DNA of 64,000 nucleotides, from NCBI RefSeq assembly GCF_001707755.1, contig NZ_MBDL01000009.1:62001-126000 (forward strand), given 5' to 3'. Made by a program: the position numbers and the translations under genes. Under the pieces are notes generated by a model. The model saw nothing but the letters and a program-made list of their open reading frames with translations, had not been told where the DNA came from and did no database searches. This DNA is from Acinetobacter celticus. GTDB taxonomy: Bacteria > Pseudomonadota > Gammaproteobacteria > Pseudomonadales > Moraxellaceae. Position 1 is the first letter of the stretch. Each line of letters opens with the position of its first letter. Shown one piece after another: positions 8,531 to 17,428 of this stretch.

Positions 8531-10162
8531 TTAGCCTACTTTGGGCAAATTTTCTGCTTTGGCAATTTCTTGTTGTTTTAGCAAATTGCGCTGAATTTTG
8601 CCACTGGAGGTTTTTGGTAAATTTTGCACAAACTCAATTTCTTTCGGATACGCATGTTTAGACAATCGCGAGCGCACATAATCTTGCAACTTTTGCATTA
8701 ACTCAGTGGATGCCACGTACTGCGGTTTTAACACAACAAAAGCTTTTACGACTTCCGTTCGCTCTAGGTCTGGTTTACCCACCACAGCAGATTCTAAAAC
8801 CTCTGCACATTCTAATAATGTACTTTCTACATCGAATGGCCCGACACGATAGCCTGACGTTGTAATGACATCGTCAGCACGTCCAATAAAATCAACACCA
8901 CTTTGTTCATTTAAACGTACCGTATCACCAGTTAAATAATAGTGACCTACAAATGATTTGCGGTTATTGCCTCCATAGCCTGTAAACCAAAATAATGGCG
9001 ACTGTGAACAATCAATAGCCAATGTCCCCATTCCACCCAGTTCAACTTCCTGATTTTCTTTATTCAAGACTGCAAAGCGATGCCCCGGTATGGCATAACC
9101 CGCTGAACCGACTTTTTTATAATGCTCAAGTGCGTGATGATTCGCGACGACCATCCCCAATTCAGTTTGACCATAATGGTCATAAATATTTACGTTTAAA
9201 TCATGACTGAACCAGTGAATCACTTCTGGCGTTAATGGCTCGCCTGCACTACTCACGACACGTAAATGATCTTTAATTGAGGCATCAAATTTTTCTTTAA
9301 AGCCAAAAAACATGCGAAATGCCGTCGGAGATCCCGTTAAGTTACTGACTTTGTATTTTTGAATAATCTGTAAGGCGTTATCCACACTAAACGCACGTTC
9401 ATCCATAATAATGCTGTGGCCTAAACTTAATGGGCCAGTAATGCCATAATACAAACCATAAGCCCAACCGGGGTCTGCCAAATTCCAAAATGAATCTTCA
9501 TCACGTAAATCGACTGCATGGGTCATATACCCTTTAAAGGCCAATACAGCTTTTAATGGTACAGGAACAGATTTGGCCAACCCTGTTGTCCCCGATGTAA
9601 ACATCATTAAAAAGTGATCATCAAATGACAACATGACAGGTTCGCAGACTGCTGATTGCTGCTCAATAACAGCCCAAAAGTCAGCGTTATGCGTTGCCTG
9701 TACCGTTAAAATATGAGGCACTTTGACATTGTTTAATTTCGGTCGCTGTTCTGCATTGGTCACAATGAATTGGGTATGTGCGGTTTCAGTTCTATGTTCA
9801 ATGGCTTTCGATTCAAATGCGGTAAATAAAGGTTGATATACGGCGCCTATACGCCATGTGGCCAAGACCGTAATTAATAATTCAGGGGTTCTGGGCAATA
9901 AACCTGCTATGCAATCGCCTTTTTTTATTCCTAAACTTTTAAAATAATTTCCGAGTTTTCCCGAAGCTTCATCTAACTGCTCAAAAGTCCAAGTGGATGA
10001 CTCACCTTGTTTGCCTTCCCAATGCAAAGCAATTTTTTGCTGACCAATATAACGTTGACAGCATTCGACATAGGCATTGATCTGTTGAGCCGACCCAATC
10101 AGCTGTTCATCAATTAATTTTTCAAAATCAAAATTTTGATATGCATGTTCCAATGTTTTCAT
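8531..10162 (-). CDS. AMP-binding acyl-CoA synthetase (medium-chain/acetoacetyl-CoA synthetase-like)
   Basis: The 543-residue protein is an ANL-superfamily ligase that adenylates a carboxylic acid and makes its CoA thioester. Motifs: MMFTSGTTGLAKSVPVP (P-loop), SSAGEPLTPEV, YDHYGQTELGM, YLTGD, GRADDVITTSGYRVGPFDVE and the catalytic lysine in PKTSSGKIQRN. The ATG at 10162 has AGAGG eight bases upstream; 35 in-frame codons further upstream lack any such signal. It lies at the end of the acyl-CoA catabolic group, 243 bases after the dehydrogenase stop. The FGFKEKFDA and GHYYLTGD context resembles medium-chain or branched acid ligases; the acid itself cannot be told. Confidence 0.88.
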   Translation of the reverse strand: MKTLEHAYQNFDFEKLIDEQLIGSAQQINAYVECCQRYIGQQKIALHWEGKQGESSTWTFEQLDEASGKLGNYFKSLGIKKGDCIAGLLPRTPELLITVLATWRIGAVYQPLFTAFESKAIEHRTETAHTQFIVTNAEQRPKLNNVKVPHILTVQATHNADFWAVIEQQSAVCEPVMLSFDDHFLMMFTSGTTGLAKSVPVPLKAVLAFKGYMTHAVDLRDEDSFWNLADPGWAYGLYYGITGPLSLGHSIIMDERAFSVDNALQIIQKYKVSNLTGSPTAFRMFFGFKEKFDASIKDHLRVVSSAGEPLTPEVIHWFSHDLNVNIYDHYGQTELGMVVANHHALEHYKKVGSAGYAIPGHRFAVLNKENQEVELGGMGTLAIDCSQSPLFWFTGYGGNNRKSFVGHYYLTGDTVRLNEQSGVDFIGRADDVITTSGYRVGPFDVESTLLECAEVLESAVVGKPDLERTEVVKAFVVLKPQYVASTELMQKLQDYVRSRLSKHAYPKEIEFVQNLPKTSSGKIQRNLLKQQEIAKAENLPKVG

Positions 10163-10405
10163 TTTAACAACCTCTAATCCTATAGCTTGAATGGCAAGGT
10201 ATCCGCGCTGTCCATTCATCATTGTTATATTCTTTACGGTCTCAATTGCAGAACCGTAACCGTACATCCAGTACTAAGTTGCGCACCAATGGCTCAGTGC
10301 ACTTTTTTTAAATCATAAGATAAGCAAAACATGTTCAGATGCCACCTGCAATTTCCATAACCATCAAATTCATTGCAGGTTTTGAGCACCGACCAAAGTC
10401 TGAAC

Positions 10406-11542
10406 TTAGGTTTTGGTCACTTCACGGGCAATCACTAAACGCTGAATGTCCGATGCACCTTCATAAATTTGGCTGACACGCACATCTCGATAAATTCGCT
10501 CTACTGGAAAGTCCGAAACATAGCCATATCCGCCATGAATTTGAATGGCATCGGAACACACTCTTTCTGCCATAGTCGATGCAAATAGTTTCGCCATGGA
10601 GGCTTCTTTTAAGCAAGGTAAATTGGCATCCTTTAAACTGGCAGCATGTAAAACCAATTGTCGCGCCGCCTCAATTTGCGTTGCCATATCGGCTAAACGA
10701 AATGCTACAGCCTGATGTTGTACAATTTCGACACCAAAAGCTTTGCGCTCATTGGCATATTCCACGGCGGCATCTAAAGCGGCACGTGCCATACCGACAG
10801 ACTGCGCTGCAATTCCAATACGGCCAGACTCTAAATTGGATAACGCAATTTTGTAGCCATCACCTTCTTTACCCAATAAATGATCTGCGGGAATGCGACA
10901 CTCATCAAAAATAATGGTGGCAGTATCTGAGCAATGTTGTCCCATTTTTTCTTCAATACGTGAAACAATATAACCTGACGAATTTGTCGGAACTAAAAAG
11001 CAAGAAATGCCTTTTTTACCCGCCGATTTATCTGTCATTGCAAAAACCAACGCAATATCGGCATATTTTCCTGTGGTAATAAATTGTTTTATGCCATTAA
11101 TGACCCATTCATCACCATCACGTACTGCATGACATTCCAATGCACTGGCATCTGAACCTGCTTGTGGTTCTGTTAGACAAAAGCACCCCAACATTTCACC
11201 TGTCGCCAACTTGGTCAAATACTTTTTCTTTTGTGCTTCTGTGCCATAACGCTGCGTAATCCCGCAAGGCAAAGAATTTTGCACACTCACAATCGTCGAA
11301 ATTGCACCATCGCCAGCAGCAATTTCTTCTAAAGCTAAAACCAATGACACATAGTCCGTACCTGCACCGCCCCATTCTTCAGAGACAGTCATACCTAAAG
11401 CACCCAATGTTCCTAATTCTTTGAGTTCCTGTGTAGGAAAACGCGCTGTTTTATCTCGTTCGGCCGCAGTGGGTTTCAGCTTCGCCTGTGAATAACCACG
11501 AAGTACATCTTGAACCATTTTTTGTGCATCATTTAAAATCAT
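10406..11542 (-). CDS. Acyl-CoA dehydrogenase
   Basis: The 378-residue flavoenzyme matches the short/branched-chain acyl-CoA dehydrogenase class: CFCLTEPQAGSDASAL (first signature), FITTGKYADIALVFAMT (flavin contact), QIHGGYGYVSDFPVERIYRD (second signature) and the catalytic glutamate in QIYEGASDIQRLVIAR. It makes the alpha-beta double bond of an acyl-CoA and passes electrons to ETF. It sits between the SDR and the acyl-CoA synthetase with gaps of about 250 bases each side, so the three genes may be separately transcribed. Together they cover activation and two oxidation steps of one acyl chain; no hydratase or thiolase gene is beside them. Confidence 0.92.
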   Translation of the reverse strand: MILNDAQKMVQDVLRGYSQAKLKPTAAERDKTARFPTQELKELGTLGALGMTVSEEWGGAGTDYVSLVLALEEIAAGDGAISTIVSVQNSLPCGITQRYGTEAQKKKYLTKLATGEMLGCFCLTEPQAGSDASALECHAVRDGDEWVINGIKQFITTGKYADIALVFAMTDKSAGKKGISCFLVPTNSSGYIVSRIEEKMGQHCSDTATIIFDECRIPADHLLGKEGDGYKIALSNLESGRIGIAAQSVGMARAALDAAVEYANERKAFGVEIVQHQAVAFRLADMATQIEAARQLVLHAASLKDANLPCLKEASMAKLFASTMAERVCSDAIQIHGGYGYVSDFPVERIYRDVRVSQIYEGASDIQRLVIAREVTKT

Positions 11543-11714
11543 AGAGTATCCTTCTCATTACTATTTTTAGAATTCGGTATTTGTCAAAGTTCTATTAATA
11601 TTTGATATATGACGGCCCATTCGCAACCTACATAACATCTAATAAAACATGTATCTGCGATAGCATAAAACGGTAATGTCAATTAAACAGGTTTTGCGAA
11701 TGGAGAAAGTTTTG

Positions 11715-11734
11715 GTTACTTTTTAAAAAGTAAC
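11715..11734. repeat. 20-bp perfect palindrome between SDR and acyl-CoA dehydrogenase genes
   Basis: GTTACTTTTT followed by its exact complement AAAAAGTAAC. It lies 58 bases after the SDR stop and 173 bases before the dehydrogenase start. It could be a hairpin ending SDR transcription or an operator; an A/T-rich centre weakens the terminator reading. Confidence 0.5.
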
Positions 11735-11792
11735 AGCCGAGCTCCCAACCTATAATTTATTCACCATAAGACTCCGCCATCACACATCCCAC

Positions 11793-12563
11793 TTATTTAG
11801 GTTGCATTCGAATCGCACCATCCAAACGAATCACTTCACCATTCAAATAACCATTTTCAAAAATATGTCCCACCAAAAGTGCAAACTCTTCTGGTTTTGC
11901 CAAACGTGGCGGAAATGGCACCATTTGACCCAAAGCATCTTGCACATTTTGTGGCAAACCTTTCAACATTGGCGTTTCCATAATACCGGGTGCAATCGTC
12001 ATCACCCGAATAGCCTCACGTGCCAATTCACGCGCCAAAGGCAATGTCATTGCAACCACAGCACCTTTTGAGGCTGCATACGCAACTTGACCAATTTGCC
12101 CATCAAAAGCTGCTACAGAAGCAGTATTAATAATGACACCACGGTTTTCTTCACCGTCTTTTAATTCATATTTCGCCATTAACTGAGTTGCATAACGCAA
12201 CATGTTAAACGTACCCGATACATTAATATCTAATACCTTCTGAAACATTGCTAAGTGATGTAAACCATCGCGCCCTAAGACTTTGGCAGAAGGTGCAATT
12301 CCTGCACAGTTCACTAAACCATTGAGTTGACCATACTTACGTTCTACATGTTGAAAAAAGGCTTCGGCAGCAACATCATTGGTCACATCTAATTGCATAA
12401 ATTCGGTCTGATCACCTAGATGGCGTTGTAATTCTTCACCTAGCTCTTGATTCATATCAACTATAATGACCGTCGCACCCTGACTGACTAAATACGTTGC
12501 AGTGGCAGCGCCCAAACCAGAAGCACCACCTGTGACAACAATAACTTTTCCTTGAATTTTCAT
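11793..12563 (-). CDS. SDR-family dehydrogenase, 3-hydroxyacyl-CoA dehydrogenase type 2-like
   Basis: The 256-residue protein has a classical SDR layout: VVTGGASGLGAATA (NAD-binding TGxxxGxG), DLDVTND-like MQLDVTND, NCAGIAPSAK, the catalytic serine in INTASVAAFDGQ, YAASK (Tyr and Lys) and APGIMETPM. The whole, especially FDGQIGQVAYAASKGAV and PPRLAKPEEFA, is close to type 2 (HSD17B10-like) 3-hydroxyacyl-CoA dehydrogenases, which fits the neighbouring acyl-CoA dehydrogenase and synthetase. It is the first gene of the minus-strand group and diverges from the AraC-type regulator 150 bases away. Confidence 0.88.
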   Translation of the reverse strand: MKIQGKVIVVTGGASGLGAATATYLVSQGATVIIVDMNQELGEELQRHLGDQTEFMQLDVTNDVAAEAFFQHVERKYGQLNGLVNCAGIAPSAKVLGRDGLHHLAMFQKVLDINVSGTFNMLRYATQLMAKYELKDGEENRGVIINTASVAAFDGQIGQVAYAASKGAVVAMTLPLARELAREAIRVMTIAPGIMETPMLKGLPQNVQDALGQMVPFPPRLAKPEEFALLVGHIFENGYLNGEVIRLDGAIRMQPK

Positions 12564-12713
12564 TTTAATTGTTCCTTATTAATATCTTTTTAAATTCGAC
12601 TTAAGGCACAGAGTAAACACAGAAGAAACTGAGTACAATTTCCAAATGTTGCATCTTGCATGATGTGTTTGAACAATCACGGAATTTAGCCAATTACAAC
12701 ATGGACGAATGCA

Positions 12714-13727
12714 TTGGATACAGATTACTTTAAAGGCACTATTTCTATTAGCTTAGTCAGGGAAGCACTATTTTCAGCAGAACAACGCGGTTTTTGCACC
12801 ACAACCTTGCTACAACAAGCAGGAATTTCGCCCGATTTACTTCAGTCAGATAAAGCCCGTGTTTCTGTCACTCAATATGCACAATTGTGGATTGTCTTGG
12901 CCAATACCATGAATGATGAGTTTTTTGGTATGGACAGCCACCCGATGCGTAGAGGCAGTTATACACTTCTCTCTAAATCGGTGTTATCTGCAGAAAATTT
13001 AGGAAAGGCGCTACAACACATTCTACAGTTTTTGAATTTGCTGTTAGATGACTTTAATAGCACCTGCTTTGTTCAAGAAAACTATGCCTATATTGTTATT
13101 CAAGATACACAGCATCCTAAACGTATGTTCAGTTATGCAACTTATTTAATGTTGGTTCATGGTTTGATGTGTTGGCTCAGTGGACAACGTATTATTTTAA
13201 ATTCTATACAACTGAAATGTAATGCGCCAACAGATGATAGTGATTATAAAATTCGTTTTTGTGATGACATTAAATACAATACAGATGAAAACTATATCCA
13301 ATTTGATGCCAACTACTTAAATATTGCGATCAAACAAGATAAAAAGTCTTGGTATCAATTTATTCAACATACGCCATACAACCTACTGGTGCGTTTTAAA
13401 AACCCAAATGCACTAAGCCATCAAATTCGCAAATATTTTTTGCAAACCTCCTGCACTAAATGGCCCGAACTCACCGAATTAGCACCACAATTTCATATGT
13501 CAGAAGCCACTATGCAACGTCGCCTGAAACAAGAAGGTACCAATTTCCAACAATTAAAAAATGATATTCGGCGTGATTTAGCAATTAGTTTACTTGGGCA
13601 AAATACGCTCAGTTTACAGGCCATCAGTGAACAACTTAATTTTCAAGATACCAGTGCATTTCATCGTGCATTTAAAAAATGGACTGGTCTTAGTCCCGGA
13701 ACTTACCGCCAAAGTAATATCAGATAA
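12714..13727 (+). CDS. AraC-family transcriptional regulator
   Basis: The 337-residue protein has an N-terminal effector-type domain like the arabinose-binding-like domain of OruR-type regulators (residues ~20-200) and a C-terminal AraC double helix-turn-helix: FHMSEATMQRRLKQEGTNF and then SLQAISEQLNFQDTSAFHRA followed by FKKWTGLSPGTYR. The frame has no in-frame ATG before the conserved start; the only plausible initiator after the stop at 12687-12689 is TTG at 12714, which is unusual and has a weak ribosome binding site. Divergent placement suggests that it controls the SDR/acyl-CoA dehydrogenase/synthetase genes in response to the acid or its CoA ester; this is inference. Confidence 0.87.
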   Translation: MDTDYFKGTISISLVREALFSAEQRGFCTTTLLQQAGISPDLLQSDKARVSVTQYAQLWIVLANTMNDEFFGMDSHPMRRGSYTLLSKSVLSAENLGKALQHILQFLNLLLDDFNSTCFVQENYAYIVIQDTQHPKRMFSYATYLMLVHGLMCWLSGQRIILNSIQLKCNAPTDDSDYKIRFCDDIKYNTDENYIQFDANYLNIAIKQDKKSWYQFIQHTPYNLLVRFKNPNALSHQIRKYFLQTSCTKWPELTELAPQFHMSEATMQRRLKQEGTNFQQLKNDIRRDLAISLLGQNTLSLQAISEQLNFQDTSAFHRAFKKWTGLSPGTYRQSNIR

Positions 13728-13942
13728 GTCAACTAAATTTCTAGCAATTATTAAGTAAAAATTAAACAATATAAAATTCACATTGATTATCAGAACCTTA
13801 TCAAGCCTTCCACAAAGTTACTGGACGTTCATCCTTTTCCACTTGAAAAAACTATCAAGATAGGTTAATTTTCACTCAATTTAAAGCATTTTGCTTATTT
13901 TTATATCTCTACTCCCATTAAATCAGCGTCAAGGTTTCTTCC

Positions 13943-14296
13943 ATGCTTAAGATGATTGATGTACTCGAGCACAGCTTAGTACAAAACTTCTCAGACTCTT
14001 TATTTAACTCAACTGAACAATGCGAAAACCAGTTCAATCAAGCACTGTTCAATGTTTCAGATATTGATTTACAGAATATTATCTCTACATTTTTCATGCG
14101 TCATGACGCAACAGACCTTGCACAACATTTAGATATTCAATCTGAAACAATTGAACAACTGCAAGCAGGTTCAGACTTAAAAGATGAATCGTTAATGACC
14201 GCCACTGCAAAAATTGTGGCTTATTGTCTTGCCGTTGAAACTGATGCATTCAATCAAGTTGATGTAGCAGAAAGTTTGCAAGATTACCCAATGTAA
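13943..14296 (+). CDS. Conserved small protein of unknown function
   Basis: The 117-residue acidic protein has no signal peptide or membrane segment. A central stretch, ISTFFMRHDATDLAQHLDIQ, and a C-terminal amphipathic part, MTATAKIVAYCLAVET, look helical. I do not recognise the family. The gene stands alone, 215 bases after the AraC regulator, and is closed by a strong terminator at 14313-14340. A frame of this length with its own terminator and ordinary codon use is probably real. Confidence 0.7.
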   Translation: MLKMIDVLEHSLVQNFSDSLFNSTEQCENQFNQALFNVSDIDLQNIISTFFMRHDATDLAQHLDIQSETIEQLQAGSDLKDESLMTATAKIVAYCLAVETDAFNQVDVAESLQDYPM

Positions 14297-14312
14297 TTGA
14301 AATAAATGCATT

Positions 14313-14340
14313 AAAAAAGCGGTCTAAAGACCGCTTTTTT
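14313..14340 (+). terminator. Rho-independent terminator
   Basis: Stem GCGGTCT/AGACCGC with a two-base loop, flanked by A6 and T6. Confidence 0.9.
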
Positions 14341-14385
14341 AATATGTTCAAAATTTAAACTTCACAACATTTAAGTTCTGAGCAA

Positions 14386-14414
14386 AAATAAAAGCACATT
14401 CAATGTGCTTTTAT
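14386..14414 (-). terminator. Rho-independent terminator after prmC
   Basis: AAAAGCACATT and its inverted copy around a single central base, followed on the minus strand by a T-rich tail; 22 bases past the prmC stop. Confidence 0.8.
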
Positions 14415-14435
14415 TTGATCTTAAGAAATACTCAA

Positions 14436-15254
14436 TTAGTGTTGCCACTGACCTAAAGTCACACGGTCATTACCACCGTAGTCTTTCACTGTCCGTACTT
14501 GTTTAAAACCCGCATCTTTAAAAATATGCTGTACTGCGTCTGCTTGATCATAACCATGCTCAAGTACAATCCAGCCATGAATGGTCAAATGCTTTTTACC
14601 TTGCTGAATAATAGTTTTCAAATCTGATAAACCACGCTCACCCGCCACCAAAGCGCGTTCAGGCTCTGTCTCCAAATCTTTCATGTGGACATCGTTCGCA
14701 TCAATATAAGGTGGGTTTGAAACAATCACATCATAGTATTGACGACCCAATGGACTAAACCAATCACCACAAATAAACTTCACCTGATTTAAGTCATGTT
14801 TTTCAGCATTGCGCTGCGCAACCGCTAAAGTCGGTTCATAAATATCTGTTGCAGTAATTACCCACTCTTCACGTTCACTGGCCAAAGAAAGTGCTACAGC
14901 ACCAGTTCCTGTTCCCAAATCCACCACACGTGCATCTTCAGGCAAATCTAGACGTAAGACTGTTTCCACCAAGACTTCAGTGTCTGGGCGTGGCACTAAG
15001 GTATCTGGTGTCACAATTAAATCCAGCGTCCAAAATGGCTGTGACCCCGTGACATAAGCCAAAGGCTCACCTGCATCTATACGCGCCAAAGCTGAAACAT
15101 AATCCTGTTCTTGTTCAGGGCTTAGGACTTGATCTTTTTTCATGATTAAATCAAAAGAATCAATTTTGGTAATATGTTCAAGTAACCACGCATTTTCTTG
15201 ACGTTCGTAACTTTCAGCTTCACCACGTAAAGCAAGCGCCTGTGCAATATTCAT
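14436..15254 (-). CDS. prmC: Peptide chain release factor N5-glutamine methyltransferase
   Basis: The 272-residue protein is PrmC (HemK), which methylates the glutamine of the GGQ motif of release factors RF1 and RF2. The SAM-binding VVDLGTGTGAVALSLA and the catalytic VSNPPYIDAND (NPPY) are present, as is the N-terminal helical domain. The start ATG directly follows the prfA stop with no base between, so the methyltransferase is made together with its substrate RF1. A terminator follows at 14386-14414. Confidence 0.96.
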   Translation of the reverse strand: MNIAQALALRGEAESYERQENAWLLEHITKIDSFDLIMKKDQVLSPEQEQDYVSALARIDAGEPLAYVTGSQPFWTLDLIVTPDTLVPRPDTEVLVETVLRLDLPEDARVVDLGTGTGAVALSLASEREEWVITATDIYEPTLAVAQRNAEKHDLNQVKFICGDWFSPLGRQYYDVIVSNPPYIDANDVHMKDLETEPERALVAGERGLSDLKTIIQQGKKHLTIHGWIVLEHGYDQADAVQHIFKDAGFKQVRTVKDYGGNDRVTLGQWQH

Positions 15255-16343
15255 TTATCCACCATTTTGCTGTGCAAGCATCGCAAGCTGATCGGCTTGA
15301 TATTCACGATGTAAACTGTCTAATAATTCAGTCAAATCACCTTCCATCACCGCATCTAACTTATATAAAGTTAAATTAATACGATGGTCGGTCATACGCC
15401 CTTGTGGGTAGTTATATGTACGAATACGTTCCGAACGATCCCCTGAACCCACCAAATCACGGCGCATTTCAGAAGTGGCTGCATCAGCCGCTGCCCGTTT
15501 GGCATTTTCTAAACGTGACACCAACAACGCCATGGCTTTGGCTTTATTTTTATGCTGTGAACGTTCGTCCTGACATTCCACCACAGTTCCTGTCGGTAAG
15601 TGCGTAATACGCACCGCAGAATCGGTTTTGTTAATGTGCTGACCACCCGCGCCCGAAGCACGGTAAGTATCAATACGTAATTCAGATGAATTGATTTCCA
15701 CCGAAGTATCGACATCAACTTCAGGTAAAATTGCCACGGTACACGCCGATGTATGCACACGACCTTGCGATTCAGTCGCAGGCACACGCTGTACACGATG
15801 TGCACCACTTTCAAATTTTAAGCGACCATACACGCCATCGCCATTAATCAGGCAAATGACCTCTTTATAGCCACCATGTTCGCCTTCATTTTCAGACAGT
15901 ACTTCAAGACGCCAACCTTGTGTTTCAGCATATTTACTGTACATGCGATATAAATCGCCAGAGAAGATCGCAGCTTCATCACCACCCGTTCCTGCACGAA
16001 TTTCCAAATAAGCAGAGTTGGCATCATTCGGATCTTTAGGAATCATTAAAATATTTAAATCAGCTTCAAGCTGAGCAATAATGGCTTTATTGTCCTTAAT
16101 TTCTTCTTGCGCCATTTCCTTAAAATCTGGATCAGACAACATCGCTTCAGCGGTTTCAATATCCTCTTCCGCTTGCTTATACTTTCTCCAGACTTCAGTA
16201 ATTTCATTTAAATCACTGTGTTCCCGAGATAACTGACGAAAACGTTTATTGTCTGAAATAACTTCGATATCGGCCAGCAAAGCATTTAATTCTTCGTGAC
16301 GATCAGACAGTTGGTCTAACCGTAAACGTAGGGATTCTTTCAT
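15255..16343 (-). CDS. prfA: Peptide chain release factor 1
   Basis: At 362 residues this has the usual RF1 length. The stop-codon recognition tripeptide PAT (residues 188-190) marks RF1 rather than RF2 (SPF). GGQ, at residues 233-235 in [11 protein letters not shown], is the peptidyl-tRNA hydrolysis motif methylated by PrmC, the next gene. RF1 ends translation at UAA and UAG. The gene begins the two-gene operon prfA-prmC. Confidence 0.97.
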   Translation of the reverse strand: MKESLRLRLDQLSDRHEELNALLADIEVISDNKRFRQLSREHSDLNEITEVWRKYKQAEEDIETAEAMLSDPDFKEMAQEEIKDNKAIIAQLEADLNILMIPKDPNDANSAYLEIRAGTGGDEAAIFSGDLYRMYSKYAETQGWRLEVLSENEGEHGGYKEVICLINGDGVYGRLKFESGAHRVQRVPATESQGRVHTSACTVAILPEVDVDTSVEINSSELRIDTYRASGAGGQHINKTDSAVRITHLPTGTVVECQDERSQHKNKAKAMALLVSRLENAKRAAADAATSEMRRDLVGSGDRSERIRTYNYPQGRMTDHRINLTLYKLDAVMEGDLTELLDSLHREYQADQLAMLAQQNGG

Positions 16344-16791
16344 TGTTCAAAATATCTCAAATACAGCCTGTTCCAAGGCATTTGCCTAAACAGATCATTC
16401 TAAAAATTGCCCTTAGTTTAACGATTCTGTGTTTTAAATGACATCTTTATTGCGACGATGGACTCAAAAGTCCTTATAAACAGTGCATCTTAAAAATATA
16501 GTGATGATGACGACAAAAATACAAAGTGCTATACAAGCGAAAAATTTATCAAAAGAATGTCGATAGTCAGCACAATTTAAACCGTAAATTTTAAATTACT
16601 GGGTATGAAAAAACACTCATTCGATCAATATTAAATCTATTACAATTCAATAATTACAAAATAAAACAATGTGTAAACCAAAGCACAGCATTTCAGTGAT
16701 GATTCTCCATAGTTTTAGAGAATCGTTTTGTTACATTTGCTCCATCGAATTGATTACAACAGTCCAAACGAATTTGGACATGGAATGAACC
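16344..16791. other. 448-base intergenic region, promoter region of the first glycine-zipper gene
   Basis: AT-rich and without a credible reading frame. Two small inverted repeats occur at its right end: GATTCTC/GAGAATC (16701-16707 with 16718-16724) and the hairpin at 16762-16779. I see no RNA gene. Confidence 0.5.
16762..16779 (+). promoter_or_regulatory. Hairpin in the leader of the glycine-zipper gene
   Basis: Perfect 7-bp stem GTCCAAA/TTTGGAC closing a CGAA tetraloop, ending 12 bases before the ATG at 16792 and just upstream of the weak GGAA ribosome binding site. No T-run follows, so it is not a terminator. It could affect translation or mRNA stability. Confidence 0.45.
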
Positions 16792-17217
16792 ATGAAATTG
16801 AATGCTCTTTTAATCAGTACATCTCTAGCAGTAGCGTCTATGTTTACTGTTACGGCACATGCTGACAATACCACTCGTGTTGCTGCTGCAAGTGCCCTTG
16901 GTAGTGTGGCAGGTACTGCAATAGGTAAAAATATGGGTGGCAACACTGGTGCAACCATTGGTGCAGCACTCGGTGGAGCTGGTGGCGCAGCGGTAGCAAG
17001 TGATCGTCGCAACCGTACAGAGTCTGCAATTGGTGGTGCAATTGGTGGTGGTGCTGGTTATACCGTCGGTAAAAGCATGGGTGGCACCAATGGTGGCTAT
17101 GTTGGTTCTGCTTTAGGTGCGGCTGGTGGTGCAGCTTTAGGAAATAAAATTGCAAAAGACAAAGCACATAGTAGTAAAAGCAAACACCGTAAATATAAAA
17201 AACATCGCCATCACTAA
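16792..17217 (+). CDS. Exported glycine-zipper protein (first of a tandem pair)
   Basis: The 141-residue protein starts with a signal peptide (cut near TAHA-DN) and then repeats a glycine-zipper pattern: IGKNMGGNTGATIGAALGGAGG and VGKSMGGTNGGYVGSALGAA. These alternate small residues usually form packed transmembrane or membrane-associated helices. The C-terminus (SSKSKHRKYKKHRHH) is strongly basic. The paralogue at 17429 shares the signal peptide type and zipper but has a different tail, so a local duplication is likely. A terminator follows at once. Its function is unknown; related proteins are envelope or lipoprotein-like. Confidence 0.8.
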   Translation: MKLNALLISTSLAVASMFTVTAHADNTTRVAAASALGSVAGTAIGKNMGGNTGATIGAALGGAGGAAVASDRRNRTESAIGGAIGGGAGYTVGKSMGGTNGGYVGSALGAAGGAALGNKIAKDKAHSSKSKHRKYKKHRHH

Positions 17218-17230
17218 GTCAGTAAAATTA

Positions 17231-17251
17231 AGCACCTTCGGGTGCTTTTTT
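17231..17251 (+). terminator. Rho-independent terminator
   Basis: AGCACC-TTCG-GGTGCT followed by T6. Confidence 0.9.
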
Positions 17252-17428
17252 GTGACTTCAAGTTTAAAACGCACCGTCTAATGTAGCCAATGATGTAGAG
17301 ACTTGGTAGATGAGTTACATAGTAATGACCAAAGGTATCATTTTAACAATAATGCCCTTCACGATGTTTTCTACATCTTTGCTTACATTAGTTTCAAGAC
17401 AAAATTTATATGCTCTTAGGAGTAAATC

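Noticed and set aside
12701..12745. ATG at 12701 or 12709 as the AraC-regulator start
   Set aside because: Neither is in frame with the regulator; the first meets a stop after a few codons.
15404..15814. Short frames on either strand inside prfA
   Set aside because: They lie entirely within the release factor gene, are low in family-like content and have no ribosome binding sites.
16731..17167. Minus-strand frames inside the first glycine-zipper gene (Ala/Pro-rich and His/Gln/Leu-rich)
   Set aside because: They are complements of the Gly/Ala-rich repeat codons; composition is explained by the plus-strand gene.
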